The notes under the pieces: generated by a model
The model's input: only the letters and a program-made list of their open reading frames with translations
The model's database searches: none
Told to the model about the DNA's origin: nothing
Translations under genes and position numbers: made by a program
Part shown: positions 17,796-26,090 of the stretch, piece by piece
Layout of the letters: each line of letters starts with the position of its first letter
Position numbering within the stretch: the stretch's first letter is position 1
Origin: Mycolicibacterium neworleansense
Lineage (GTDB): Bacteria; Actinomycetota; Actinomycetes; Mycobacteriales; Mycobacteriaceae
Reading direction: 5' to 3'
Assembly (NCBI RefSeq): GCF_001245615.1
Contig: NZ_CWKH01000002.1
Coordinates: forward strand, 496,001 to 560,000
Length of the DNA stretch: 64,000 nucleotides

Positions 17796-18589
17796 CGAAC
17801 CGCCTCCACCGAATCACGCAATTCGCCGGTATCCTTTGCCGGCAGATCCGGCAGTGGACCGGTGCCGAAGTCCTCGCGCTCGATCATCCTGCGTAGTAGC
17901 ACGATGAAAACGCCGGTGTACGTGACGAATACGACCATGTTGACCCACCAGGCGATCGCGCCGTTCCAGGCGAACGCGCCCCGCTGGAAGATCCAGGCCG
18001 GCGCGACGACCACTTCGGTCAGCGCGTTGCAGAGGTTGAGGTAGCCGAACCACTTGGGGAACACGCGGTTCTTGTCGAGCAGGACCGCGGTCATCCACAC
18101 CAGCGAGCCGATCAGGAACACCCCCATGGTCCCGCTGAACGACAGGAACGCGAATTCGTAGAGCCAGTGGATGATCTCGGGATCCCGGTCGGGTCGCAAC
18201 GCGGCGGCGGTCATCGCGATGGCCATGACCAGCATGCCTGGAATTGCGCTCAGCGAGTACATGATCAGATACGAGTAGGCGAAGACAGGGCTGACCGACA
18301 TGCGCCGCATCGAGTAGGCGAGCAGGGCGTTCATCGGCGCGCACAGTCCGGTGATGAGGAAGACGACGCCAAAGCCGGCGAGGACGCCGAACCGGTGGTC
18401 AGTGACCCAGTGCACGACCATCGGGGTGTCCCAGGCCGGGCTCGGCGGCGGTTGCACGCGGGTGACGAAGAAGAACAGCACACCGTAGAGCTGATAGAAG
18501 AACACCATCACGTACCAGGCGAACCACAGTTCGCGTTTGGGGTGGTAGCGGACGTTCCACAAGAACCTGCTCCACCGTGAGCCGCTCAT
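17792..18589 (-). CDS. multi-pass membrane protein of unknown function
   Basis: 265 aa from the ATG at 18589 (MSGSRWSRFL), which overlaps the upstream stop in the coupling arrangement ATGA. Seven or so membrane segments. Notable features are a Trp/Tyr-rich first segment (RELWFAWYVMVFFYQLYGVLFFF), the extracytoplasmic PPSPAWDTPMVVHWVTDH with two His, and YLIMYSLSAIPGMLVMAI. It shows distant similarity in layout to the next upstream protein (both contain an RPDR...E segment and FAWDG/FAWNG before the last helices), so the pair may be diverged paralogs. No known function; operon partners are COX3/COX4-like. Confidence 0.75.
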   Translation of the reverse strand: MSGSRWSRFLWNVRYHPKRELWFAWYVMVFFYQLYGVLFFFVTRVQPPPSPAWDTPMVVHWVTDHRFGVLAGFGVVFLITGLCAPMNALLAYSMRRMSVSPVFAYSYLIMYSLSAIPGMLVMAIAMTAAALRPDRDPEIIHWLYEFAFLSFSGTMGVFLIGSLVWMTAVLLDKNRVFPKWFGYLNLCNALTEVVVAPAWIFQRGAFAWNGAIAWWVNMVVFVTYTGVFIVLLRRMIEREDFGTGPLPDLPAKDTGELRDSVEAVR

Positions 18590-19293
18590 GCCGGTACCTT
18601 GTCCTGCGCGCGTTGCTGCTTGATCGCCTGGGCGAGAACGACTCCCATCACCAGAATCCAGACGGCGATGGCAATGTTCTTGAGCCAGAAGGACAACACC
18701 CCGTCCCAGGCGAAGGGCCCGTCGAACGACAGGGCGGTGAACGTCGCGGGCACCAGCGCGGCCGCGACGACGAGATTGAAGTACGCCACCCACGGTTTGA
18801 ACACCGATTGTTCCTGCTGATCCCAGTAGATCGCCAGCGCCAGCAGCAGGCATTGCGCGATCAGATACGGCACCAGAAGCGTGAAGGTGAGCCAGGCCAG
18901 ATCGTTGAGCACCTGAGTCAATTCGGGAGCGCGGTCGGGGCGGAACGAGCCGAGCAGCCAGAACATGTTGGCGATGAGAAACAGCGTCGGCGGACCACCG
19001 GCGGCGGCGATCAGGCTGTAGGTCAGGATCGGCGTGCGGTGGGCCATCCGGCGTACCTGCATCGCCAACAGGATCACGATGGGGATGAGGCCGACACCGA
19101 ACCAGTTGAACAGGATCATGCTGTACCGGATCCGCGCGGTGTCGTCCTGGTAGAAGCTCGCGACTTCCTCGGCAGACATGTTGGGGGACATCGGATGTAC
19201 GAATCCGGGAAACAGGAAGAACGCGGAGATCCAGATGATTGCCACCACGGGCAACGTCCCCAAAAGGATCAACTCACCATCAGGTCGTCTCAT
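18586..19293 (-). CDS. multi-pass membrane protein of unknown function
   Basis: 235 aa from the ATG at 19293; first gene of the four-gene operon and divergent from the TetR gene at 19393. Six or seven membrane segments. The first external loop, FPGFVHPMSPNMSAEEVASFYQ, is Pro/Met-rich with one His. Later segments include LLGSFRPDRAPELTQ and LSFDGPFAWDGVLSFWLKN, echoed in the neighbouring protein (RPDRDPE, GAFAWNGAIAWW). Not recognised as a named family. The two operators at 19322-19360 overlap its promoter region. Confidence 0.75.
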   Translation of the reverse strand: MRRPDGELILLGTLPVVAIIWISAFFLFPGFVHPMSPNMSAEEVASFYQDDTARIRYSMILFNWFGVGLIPIVILLAMQVRRMAHRTPILTYSLIAAAGGPPTLFLIANMFWLLGSFRPDRAPELTQVLNDLAWLTFTLLVPYLIAQCLLLALAIYWDQQEQSVFKPWVAYFNLVVAAALVPATFTALSFDGPFAWDGVLSFWLKNIAIAVWILVMGVVLAQAIKQQRAQDKVPA

Positions 19294-19321
19294 CGTCGGA
19301 CTCTCTTCATGCGTGACGTTG

Positions 19322-19360
19322 GTTGCCGATCGGCAACTTGGACGGTAGCCGATCGGCAAC
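19322..19360. promoter_or_regulatory. tandem TetR operators
   Basis: A perfect 16-bp palindrome GTTGCCGATCGGCAAC (19322-19337) is followed, 23 bp centre to centre, by a copy with one mismatch (19345-19360). They fill the 99-bp gap between the divergent membrane operon (start 19293) and the TetR gene (start 19393), as expected for a repressor controlling both directions. Confidence 0.85.
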
Positions 19361-19392
19361 CAGGCGGTCAATCGTCGGTTACCGTTGATGCT

Positions 19393-19977
19393 GTGACGTC
19401 CACGCAGGAGGCCCGCACGTTCGGTGCGATCACGCGCACCGCCGCCCAGACGCGGGTGATGGACGCAGCGCTCAAGCTCATCGCCAATCACGGCGTCAGC
19501 GGGACGTCGCTGCAGATGATCGCCGACGAAATGGGCGTCACGAAGGCAGCCGTCTACCGGCAGTTCAAGACCAAGGACGAGATCGTCATCGCGATCACCG
19601 AGCGGGAAATGAGCCGGCTCGAAGAAGCATTGGAAGCGGCTGAGGCGGAGGGGTCGCCCGGACAGGCCCGCGACGCGCTGCTCGACCGGATGATCGAGCA
19701 AGCCATCGACCGCCGCGGCACCTTCAGCATTCCGATGTTCGACCCCGTGATCATCCGCCTACAAGCGGAGTACGAACCGTTTCAGCGGTTCATCGAACGC
19801 CTCTATGCCGCACTGCTGGGCACAGAAGCCGGCGTGGAGGCCCGGTTTCACGCGGCGATGCTCTCCAGCGCGATCAGCGTGGCCGTCATGCACCCCCTGC
19901 TCGCCGACATCGACGGCGAAACGCTGCGGGTGCAGTTGAACAAGATGACCCGCCGCGTGCTCGGGCTCGCCGACTAA
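19393..19977 (+). CDS. TetR family transcriptional regulator
   Basis: 194 aa from the GTG at 19393; the frame stays open far upstream, but that stretch is antisense to the membrane genes and carries the operators. HTH at ~18-62 (ALKLIANHGVSGTSLQMIAD, then MGVTKAAVYRQFKTKDEI). Acid-rich helix MSRLEEALEAAEAEG follows. It is divergent from the COX3/COX4-like membrane operon and almost certainly represses it and itself through the palindromes at 19322-19360. Confidence 0.9.
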   Translation: MTSTQEARTFGAITRTAAQTRVMDAALKLIANHGVSGTSLQMIADEMGVTKAAVYRQFKTKDEIVIAITEREMSRLEEALEAAEAEGSPGQARDALLDRMIEQAIDRRGTFSIPMFDPVIIRLQAEYEPFQRFIERLYAALLGTEAGVEARFHAAMLSSAISVAVMHPLLADIDGETLRVQLNKMTRRVLGLAD

Positions 19978-20169
19978 TCAGTACTTTCGGTCACCTTCGC
20001 TGTCATCGAAGAATGCCCAGTCGCCATCGGCCGACAGCACCTCCATGCGCCAGCCCAACTCGGGCTTGGCCTTCTGGTCGACGAACCACGCATGCGCATC
20101 GCCGGCGCTCTCGATGTCCTTGGTGTCGACAACCTCGCCTTTGGGGTTGAGAACTCGATATGTAGCCAT
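19978..20169 (-). CDS. small conserved hypothetical protein
   Basis: 63 aa, acidic, with an even mix of charged residues: MATYRVLNPKGEVVDTKDI at the start and ADGDWAFFDDSEGDR at the end. No signal peptide or membrane segment. The alternating strand/helix pattern suggests a small alpha/beta fold. The TetR stop lies directly against its stop (no gap). The composition is protein-like, unlike that of antisense frames. Function unknown. Confidence 0.7.
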   Translation of the reverse strand: MATYRVLNPKGEVVDTKDIESAGDAHAWFVDQKAKPELGWRMEVLSADGDWAFFDDSEGDRKY

Positions 20170-20261
20170 TCGTCCAGCGTTCCCCCGATCTCGGGGTTCG
20201 AATCAGCTCGCGCCGCACCCATCGATATCACTGAGGGCCTGAACACTTCCGACCGACAAGT

Positions 20262-20279
20262 CAGGTAGTCGAGTACTCA
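20262..20279. promoter_or_regulatory. degenerate copy of the CGRGTAG-N4-CTACYCG palindrome
   Basis: CAGGTAGTCGAGTACTCA matches the 18-bp palindrome found at 22516, 59534 and 59590 except at three positions. It lies 101 bp before the ATG of the TIR-LpqN gene. Being degenerate, it is only suggestive on its own; the match in position and context adds weight. Confidence 0.4.
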
Positions 20280-20380
20280 TTCGCTTGGCCAAATCAGCGT
20301 GCAGGATTCATTGTGTCCAGGGTTCTTGTGACCATTCCAGCCTCCATATCAGCAGGCACCAGATTTTCTCGGGAGGGGGC

Positions 20381-22486
20381 ATGCGACAGCTGTTCATTTC
20401 TTATGCCCGCGAGAACAGAGCTGATGTCGAGGCGCTGCTCCGTGACCTACACGCGTTGGGCTATGAGACCTGGGTGGATTCGTCGCTGCGGGGCGGACAA
20501 TCCTGGTGGCACGAGATCCTGGAGCGCATCGCCGACTCCGATGTGTTCGTGGCGATCGTCTCCGGCCACACATTGAACTCGGTGGCATGCAAGCGAGAGC
20601 TGGCATGGGCGTTGGCGCTGAACAAGCCGGTGTTACCGCTCGCGGTAGAGCAGCTTCCCGACGCGCTACCCCGGACCCTCTCGATGCGCCAGATCATCGA
20701 CTATTCGCAGTCCGGCCGGGAGGCGGCCTTCGCCCTGGCCGGTGCGCTCGGGACTCTCCCGCCCGCGCCTCCGGTGCCAGATCAGCTGCCCGAACCCCCA
20801 GGGGCCCCACTGTCGTACCTGTCGGACTTGTTCGAGCAGGTGGGGCAGGCTGAACCGCTGACTCAACAGCAGCAGCATCAGATCCTGATCCAGTTGGAGC
20901 CGGCGCTGCGATCGGCGGATGCCGAGGAGCGTCGCGGCGGGCGCTACGTGCTGAAGATGTTCAGCAGGCGCGGCGATCTGTACGCCGACGTCGACCGGAA
21001 CCTGGCTCAAACAGTCCTGGACGACCACGACATAGAACCTTCGGCCGACGACGCGGCGACCGTCGAGGTCCCCGACAACGGCCTACCAAATCCAGCCGAG
21101 GCGCCTGCCGATATCCGTCGGAACCTGCTGACCGACCCGCGGTGGGTCGATTCGATGAGTGCCTTCTTCGCCGAACGCTGGGCTGAGGCAGCCGAGCGGC
21201 TCGAGACGCTGCAGGCCTCCTATCCGGGTGAGACGAGGATCGAAACCAGACTGACCGAGGCCCGCCGGCGGCGCGACATCGACGGATGGTCCGGAAAGGC
21301 CGCGGTTTCCGCCGATGCGGGTGACTGGGACACGGTCGTGAATGCGCTGGAGAATCTCTCCGCGCTCGACCCGACTCACCCCGATGTCGAGACGCGCCTC
21401 GAGCAGGCACGGACAGCCCAGCGGCGGCGCGCACTGGTGGATGAGATCGCGGCCCTGCATCGAGCCGAGCGTTGGACTGCCGTCACGGCCGCCGCACGGG
21501 AGTTGGCCCAAATCGACCCGCACAACCAGGATCCGGAGGGGATGGTCTCGCACGCGCAGGCCAAGATCCTCGAAGCCCAACGCGCCGAGCGGTATGCGCA
21601 AGCACTCGACCATCTGGACCAAGAAGACTGGCAGCAGGCAGCCAACATGCTGGCCGAGATCGAGCGGGAACAGCCCGGCTACCGAGACGCTGCCAACCTC
21701 CTCACGACCGCCCAACGGCGGCGTGCACGGGCGGCACTGCCCGATCCAGTTGCCGCAGAAGAACATCGGGCGGTTCCGCCGCCCCCGACAACGACGCTTC
21801 CCCGCAGACGCCGGCTCGCCGGCCGCTGGCTTGTCGTCACCATTTCCATCGCCGCGGTCGGCATCACCGCAGCACTCATCCTGGCCGTGATGCAGAGCTC
21901 GAAGTCGTCTGACACCTCGACCTCGACGACAGACCGTGCCGCTCCCCCGACGTCGGCTCAAATATCCGGTCCCAACGAGACGCTCGCCGACTACATCAAG
22001 AACAACGACATCCAGCGGACCGCAGTCGTTCCGGGCACACCGGGAGCGCCGAAGATCGACCTGCCTGTTCCAGAAGGCTGGACCAGGATCTCCGCAGGCG
22101 CTGACGCACCGTACTTCGAGATCGTCCCGATCACGCCGGCAGATCCCGCCGATCCGCCCAGAATCACCGCAACCGTCGACAAACTGACAGGCGCTGTCGA
22201 TGTGGACAAGCTGTTGCTCGTCGCACCGGGCGAAGTCAAGAACTTGAGCGGTTACCAGGGTGACGACGCCGTACGGGCCACGATGAGCGGCCATCCCTCA
22301 TCCCGGCTCGGCGGCTCGTACACGAAGAACGGTGCCATACGAATGGTTGCCCAGAACACGGTGGTGATCCAGAACGCCGGCGGCATATACGTATTGCAGA
22401 TCGCCGCCGAGGGCCCGCAGGCCGACGCCGGACCGTTGCAGGCCGCGGCGAAGGAGATCGTCCAGAAAGCCACGATCGCGCCGTGA
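20381..22486 (+). CDS. TIR-domain membrane protein with LpqN-like outer domain
   Basis: 701 aa from ATG 20381, preceded by GGGAGGGGG. Residues 1-~130 are a TIR domain: MRQLFISYAREN (strand A), YETWVDSSLRGGQSWW, DSDVFVAIVSGHTLNS, and VACKRELAWAL with Glu73 where NADase TIRs have the catalytic Glu. A Pro-rich linker (~124-145) leads to a long helical, charge-rich region (~150-460) with repeat-like WxxAxxxL units (AERWAEAAERLETL, AGDWDTVVNALENL, AERWTAVTAAAREL), probably TPR-like. A membrane segment lies at ~485-508 (WLVVTISIAAVGITAALILAV). The last ~165 residues (LADYIKNNDIQRTAVVPG and IDLPVPEGWTRI) resemble LpqN/LpqT mycobacterial lipoproteins and would lie outside. Thus an external sensor may be joined to an internal TIR effector. 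A Pro-rich anchored protein follows. Confidence 0.88.
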   Translation: MRQLFISYARENRADVEALLRDLHALGYETWVDSSLRGGQSWWHEILERIADSDVFVAIVSGHTLNSVACKRELAWALALNKPVLPLAVEQLPDALPRTLSMRQIIDYSQSGREAAFALAGALGTLPPAPPVPDQLPEPPGAPLSYLSDLFEQVGQAEPLTQQQQHQILIQLEPALRSADAEERRGGRYVLKMFSRRGDLYADVDRNLAQTVLDDHDIEPSADDAATVEVPDNGLPNPAEAPADIRRNLLTDPRWVDSMSAFFAERWAEAAERLETLQASYPGETRIETRLTEARRRRDIDGWSGKAAVSADAGDWDTVVNALENLSALDPTHPDVETRLEQARTAQRRRALVDEIAALHRAERWTAVTAAARELAQIDPHNQDPEGMVSHAQAKILEAQRAERYAQALDHLDQEDWQQAANMLAEIEREQPGYRDAANLLTTAQRRRARAALPDPVAAEEHRAVPPPPTTTLPRRRRLAGRWLVVTISIAAVGITAALILAVMQSSKSSDTSTSTTDRAAPPTSAQISGPNETLADYIKNNDIQRTAVVPGTPGAPKIDLPVPEGWTRISAGADAPYFEIVPITPADPADPPRITATVDKLTGAVDVDKLLLVAPGEVKNLSGYQGDDAVRATMSGHPSSRLGGSYTKNGAIRMVAQNTVVIQNAGGIYVLQIAAEGPQADAGPLQAAAKEIVQKATIAP

Positions 22487-22515
22487 CACCCGGGTGAGGT
22501 ATTGCTCGGATTTTT

Positions 22516-22533
22516 CGAGTAGCGCACTACTCG
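22516..22533. promoter_or_regulatory. 18-bp palindrome CGRGTAG-N4-CTACYCG
   Basis: CGAGTAG (22516-22522), CGCA, CTACTCG (22527-22533): perfect seven-base arms. It lies 30 bp after the TIR-LpqN stop and 91 bp before the Pro-rich gene. Two further good copies flank the divergent WD40/TIR-STAND promoters at 59534 and 59590. Confidence 0.65.
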
Positions 22534-22623
22534 TGACCAGGCGAAACTTGGCGAACAGACTTCTCCCATGGTGAGGTCCGACCGCATGCAGCACCGCGGG
22601 CCCACCAGATCGAAGGAGTAGCC

Positions 22624-23277
22624 ATGGACGCCAAGTTCACCGGCAATGGCCCCCGGACAGCATCACCGACCTACGTCAGGTCCCCGTGGCACCGCCGCGC
22701 AGGCATCCTTTGTGGGTCTGCCGCGGCGATAGCCGGGGCCGCAACGGTCATCTCGGCGCAGGGTGAGCCGGTCACCACGCCTGCCGGCTCAGCCCAGGCG
22801 AGCACGCTGTGGTCGGTGGGCTTCTCGCTCATTGCGACCGATTATTGGGAACCCGCACCGGCACCCCCGCCTCCGGTGGCCGCGCCACCACCGGCACCCG
22901 CACCGGAGGAGGCACCGGCACCACGACGCGCGGCACCCCGCCCCGCCCCTGTCGAGGAACCCCAACAGGCCATCGTGGCGCCCCCGCCGCCGCCGCCACC
23001 GCAGTTGAAGTTGTGGTTCGGTCCTGGCGGGCCCGAGGGGATATCGGCTTTCGCGTCGATCGCCAACAACGACCGCCCGACGGTGGGTTGCACCTATAAC
23101 GCCGTTGCCGTGTCGGGTGCGGCGGCTCTGGTCAACTACAACGACGTGGTGAACTTCGCGGTCAACGGCTCGGCGGAAGCAAGGATCGATCGGCCTGGGC
23201 CGCCTACCGGCTCGAACTGGCACGTCACAGTGACGTGCGACAACGGGCTGTCGACCGCTCAGGACGTGGTCTACTGA
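22624..23277 (+). CDS. Pro-rich anchored or secreted protein
   Basis: 217 aa; GGAG precedes the ATG. A basic N-terminus and one hydrophobic segment (~28-46, AGILCGSAAAIAGAATVISA) suggest a signal anchor. Residues ~75-127 are almost entirely Pro/Ala (cell-wall-spanning type). The C-terminal domain (~128-217) has two cysteines (VGCTYNAVAV and VTVTCDNGL) that could form a disulfide in a beta-sandwich. It is a mycobacterial-style secreted protein of unknown function. It follows the TIR-LpqN gene by 137 bp and has its own CGRGTAG-type palindrome, so it may be a surface partner of that protein. Confidence 0.75.
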   Translation: MDAKFTGNGPRTASPTYVRSPWHRRAGILCGSAAAIAGAATVISAQGEPVTTPAGSAQASTLWSVGFSLIATDYWEPAPAPPPPVAAPPPAPAPEEAPAPRRAAPRPAPVEEPQQAIVAPPPPPPPQLKLWFGPGGPEGISAFASIANNDRPTVGCTYNAVAVSGAAALVNYNDVVNFAVNGSAEARIDRPGPPTGSNWHVTVTCDNGLSTAQDVVY

Positions 23278-23290
23278 GCTGCGAGCGAAC

Positions 23291-23668
23291 CTAATACGTC
23301 GTCGAGGGGTTGGGACTGCGCTCCGCTGCCAGCACCAGTTGCCGCCGGATCAGAAACAGCGGGAAGGCCACGCTGACGGCGATGACGGCACTGAGCACCA
23401 GATAGATCCACACCTTGGGAATGCCGACTCGGCGAGCCTCGACCACCATGAACACGAACGCGGCCAATCCGAACAGCAGCAGATCATTCGTCAGTGACGA
23501 CGACGCGTAGTTCACATAGCCGCTCTGGAAGAAATCGATCAGGCTGGTGCTCTCGGTGGTGAAGAAACCGATGTTGTTCCACCAGGTGGCGACCAACGCT
23601 ATCAGCGCGATCACCGCGTAGGTGCCACACAAAATCTTGTCGTTTCGTGTCAGCATTGCCATCGTCAC
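23291..23668 (-). CDS. DUF2834 family membrane protein
   Basis: 125 aa, GTG start at 23668 or ATG at 23662. Three membrane segments with the DUF2834 pattern: ATWWNNIGFF after TM1, FFQSGYVNYASSSLTNDLLLFGLAAFVFMVVEARRVGIPKVWIY, then a last helix. Function of the family is unknown. Divergent from the TetR gene at 23770, whose operator lies between them, so it may be regulated by that TetR. Confidence 0.8.
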   Translation of the reverse strand: MTMAMLTRNDKILCGTYAVIALIALVATWWNNIGFFTTESTSLIDFFQSGYVNYASSSLTNDLLLFGLAAFVFMVVEARRVGIPKVWIYLVLSAVIAVSVAFPLFLIRRQLVLAAERSPNPSTTY

Positions 23669-23747
23669 GCCTCCCCCGTCACCCCGACCCGGTCCAGGCG
23701 AACTTATCGATCCCGCGGCTTCCAGGGGGCAATTTGGAGCTCAGATT

Positions 23748-23769
23748 GGTGAGTGAGTACTCTCTCACC
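23748..23769. promoter_or_regulatory. TetR operator palindrome
   Basis: A 22-bp palindrome, GGTGAGTGAGT followed directly by ACTCTCTCACC, with one mismatched pair. It ends at the base before the TetR ATG (23770), in the 101-bp gap to the divergent DUF2834 gene. It probably serves autoregulation and control of the neighbours. Confidence 0.75.
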
Positions 23770-24375
23770 ATGTCGACCGGACGGGACCGTCTCCTGGCCA
23801 CAGCACTGAAGCTGTTCGCCGCCAAGGGGTACGCCGCGACGTCGGTCGCCCACATTCAGCAGGCCGCCGGCCTGGCGCCGGGGTCGGGCGCGCTCTACAA
23901 GCACTTCGGCTCGAAACGGGAACTGCTCGAGGCCGCCGTCTCACACCGCATCGATGCCATCGTCAGTGCCCGCGAGCAGTATGACGCCGGCAATCCCAAG
24001 ACCGTCGAAGAGGCGGTTCGCAGTGCCGGGCAATTGATCTGGACCAACCTGACCCAGAGCGAGGAATTGCTGCGGGTCATGCTGCGTGAACCTGACGAAC
24101 TCGGGGAGCTCGACGAGAAGACGTGGCAGGTCATCACTGACAACGCGTATCAGCGATTCGCCGACGAACTGGCGGCATCCAATCGCTCGGGCCGATTCGA
24201 GATCCCCGATCCGGAGGCCACCGCGGCCGTCGCGATCGCCGGGCTGTCCTACGCGGCAACTCTGCAGGCCCTGACCGGGCGCTTGCCGGGCAACGTCGAC
24301 CACGAACGTTTCTTCGAGGCCTGGGTCACCCAGACCGTCAGCATGATCAAGCAACACCGCTCTCAAACCAACTGA
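23770..24375 (+). CDS. TetR family transcriptional regulator
   Basis: 201 aa from the ATG at 23770; the frame is open upstream but runs through the operator. HTH at ~8-52 (ALKLFAAKGYAATSVAHIQQ, then AGLAPGSGALYKHFGSKREL). It precedes an acyl-CoA dehydrogenase by 27 bp on the same strand and is divergent from DUF2834; fatty-acyl or steroid-type metabolism is a reasonable guess for its regulon. Confidence 0.9.
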   Translation: MSTGRDRLLATALKLFAAKGYAATSVAHIQQAAGLAPGSGALYKHFGSKRELLEAAVSHRIDAIVSAREQYDAGNPKTVEEAVRSAGQLIWTNLTQSEELLRVMLREPDELGELDEKTWQVITDNAYQRFADELAASNRSGRFEIPDPEATAAVAIAGLSYAATLQALTGRLPGNVDHERFFEAWVTQTVSMIKQHRSQTN

Positions 24376-24402
24376 CCATCAACATATTTCAGGAGCCCGA
24401 CT

Positions 24403-25614
24403 GTGACGTTCTCCATGCAACTGAGCGACGACGTGATCGAGGTCCGCGACTGGGTCCACCAGTTCGCGGCCGATGTGGTGCGTCCGGCCGCCGCGGAGTG
24501 GGACGAGCGTGAAGAGACGCCGTGGCCGGTCATCCAGGAGGCCGCCAAGGTCGGGCTGTACTCCCCCGAGCTGTTCGCCCAGCAGACCACCGAACCGACC
24601 GGACTGGGCATGCTGACCGTGTTCGAGGAGCTGTTCTGGGGTGACGCGGGTATCGCGCTGTCCATCCTGGGCACCGGCCTGGCCGCGGCGGCCTTGGCGG
24701 GCAACGGAACTCCCGAGCAGATCGGCCAGTGGCTGCTCCCCATGTTCGGCACCGCCGACGAACCCCAATTGGGCGCCTTCTGCTCCTCCGAGCCGGATGC
24801 GGGGTCTGACGTCGGGGCCATCCGCACCCGCGCTCGCTTCGACGAGGCGACCCGCGAGTGGGTTCTCAACGGCACCAAGACCTGGGCTACCAACGGCGGC
24901 ATCGCCAACGTCCACATCGTCGTCGCCTCGGTGTACCCCGAGCTCGGCTCCCGCGGACAGGCCACGTTCATCATCCCGCCGGGAACTCACGGCCTGACGC
25001 AGGGCCAGAAGTTCAAGAAGCACGGCATCCGCGCCTCGCACACCGCCGAGGTGGTGCTCGACAACGTCCGCCTGCCCGAAGATCTCATCCTGGGCGGGCG
25101 CGAGAAGTTCGAGGAACGCATCGCGCGGGTGAAGTCCGGAGCCTCGGCCGGTGGCCAGGCCGCGATGAAGACCTTCGAGCGCACCCGGCCCAGCGTCGGC
25201 GCGATGGCGGTCGGCGTGGCCCGAGCCGCCTACGAGTACGCCCTCGACTACGCCTGCCAGCGCGAGCAATTCGGCCGCAAGATCGGTGAGTTCCAGGCCG
25301 TCGCATTCAAGCTCGCCGACATGAAGAGCCGGATCGACGCCGCCCGGATGCTGGTGTGGCGGGCCGGCTGGATGGCGCGCAACAATCAGCCCTTCGACAA
25401 CGCCGAGGGCTCGATGGCCAAGCTGGTGGCCAGTGAGACCGCGGTGTACGTGACCGACGAGGCCATCCAGATCCTCGGCGGCAACGGCTACACCCGCGAC
25501 TACCCGGTGGAGCGGATGCATCGCGACGCCAAGATCTTCACGATCTTCGAGGGCACCAGCGAGATTCAGCGCCTGGTCATCTCCAGGGCGATCACCGGAC
25601 TGTCGATCCGATAG
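24403..25614 (+). CDS. acyl-CoA dehydrogenase
   Basis: 403 aa, GTG start with AGGAG ten bases upstream. Full-length FAD-dependent acyl-CoA dehydrogenase: N-terminal helical domain, FAD/substrate loop [19 protein letters not shown] and [14 protein letters not shown], and C-terminal domain with [21 protein letters not shown] and [23 protein letters not shown], then the signature [14 protein letters not shown]. The catalytic base is likely the Glu in that last motif (EGTSE). It oxidises an acyl-CoA in beta-oxidation or a branched/steroid side-chain route; chain specificity cannot be told. Probably controlled by the TetR gene just upstream. Confidence 0.95.
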   Translation: MTFSMQLSDDVIEVRDWVHQFAADVVRPAAAEWDEREETPWPVIQEAAKVGLYSPELFAQQTTEPTGLGMLTVFEELFWGDAGIALSILGTGLAAAALAGNGTPEQIGQWLLPMFGTADEPQLGAFCSSEPDAGSDVGAIRTRARFDEATREWVLNGTKTWATNGGIANVHIVVASVYPELGSRGQATFIIPPGTHGLTQGQKFKKHGIRASHTAEVVLDNVRLPEDLILGGREKFEERIARVKSGASAGGQAAMKTFERTRPSVGAMAVGVARAAYEYALDYACQREQFGRKIGEFQAVAFKLADMKSRIDAARMLVWRAGWMARNNQPFDNAEGSMAKLVASETAVYVTDEAIQILGGNGYTRDYPVERMHRDAKIFTIFEGTSEIQRLVISRAITGLSIR

Positions 25615-25623
25615 ACCGCAGGC

Positions 25624-25890
25624 CTACTTGCCGTTGCGCTCGCGGTGCTTGCACCCGGGCCAGCAGCACGGCCGCCGCTGACCTTCCTCCAACTCCTCCT
25701 GCGTGCGGCGGATCCGTCGCTCGCGCGTCACCTGCTGCTTGGCGTCCTCGACCCAGCAGATGAACTCGTTGCGCGCGAGCGGCGTGATGTCCTGCCAGGC
25801 GGCCAGCGCCGTGGCATTGCCGATCAGGGCTTCACGCAGGTCCGCCGGCAACTTGTGCACCACCCCTCCGGGCACCCGTTGGCCAGTCAT
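25624..25890 (-). CDS. YdeI/OmpD-associated family protein with Cys-rich tail
   Basis: 88 aa. The core PADLREALIGNATALAAWQDITPLARNEFICWVEDAKQQVTRERRIRRT is the YdeI/OmdA C-terminal motif (aromatic-WI-AK-TR-RRI). Most relatives are longer, with an N-terminal DUF1905 or YdeI domain that is absent here. The tail (RRPCCWPGCKHRERNGK) has three cysteines and a His within eight residues and could bind metal. Function in stress or peptide protection is only inferred from the family. Convergent with the acyl-CoA dehydrogenase (9 bp apart). Confidence 0.7.
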   Translation of the reverse strand: MTGQRVPGGVVHKLPADLREALIGNATALAAWQDITPLARNEFICWVEDAKQQVTRERRIRRTQEELEEGQRRPCCWPGCKHRERNGK

Positions 25891-26090
25891 GAAGCCAGGT
25901 TACGGGCGGTGGGTCAGCAACACACTTGCGACACGACATTGCCCTTACCGTGACCTTAAAAGGATCTTATTTTTCTTAGAGTTGGTGTACGGTGGGTGCT
26001 CAAGGGCGGTTGTGACCACAGGCACACCACCGTGGTCTCACCGGTCAATCTCGGCCCAGCCGCCTCGGCAGTGACGGAAAGGAACCCGAC

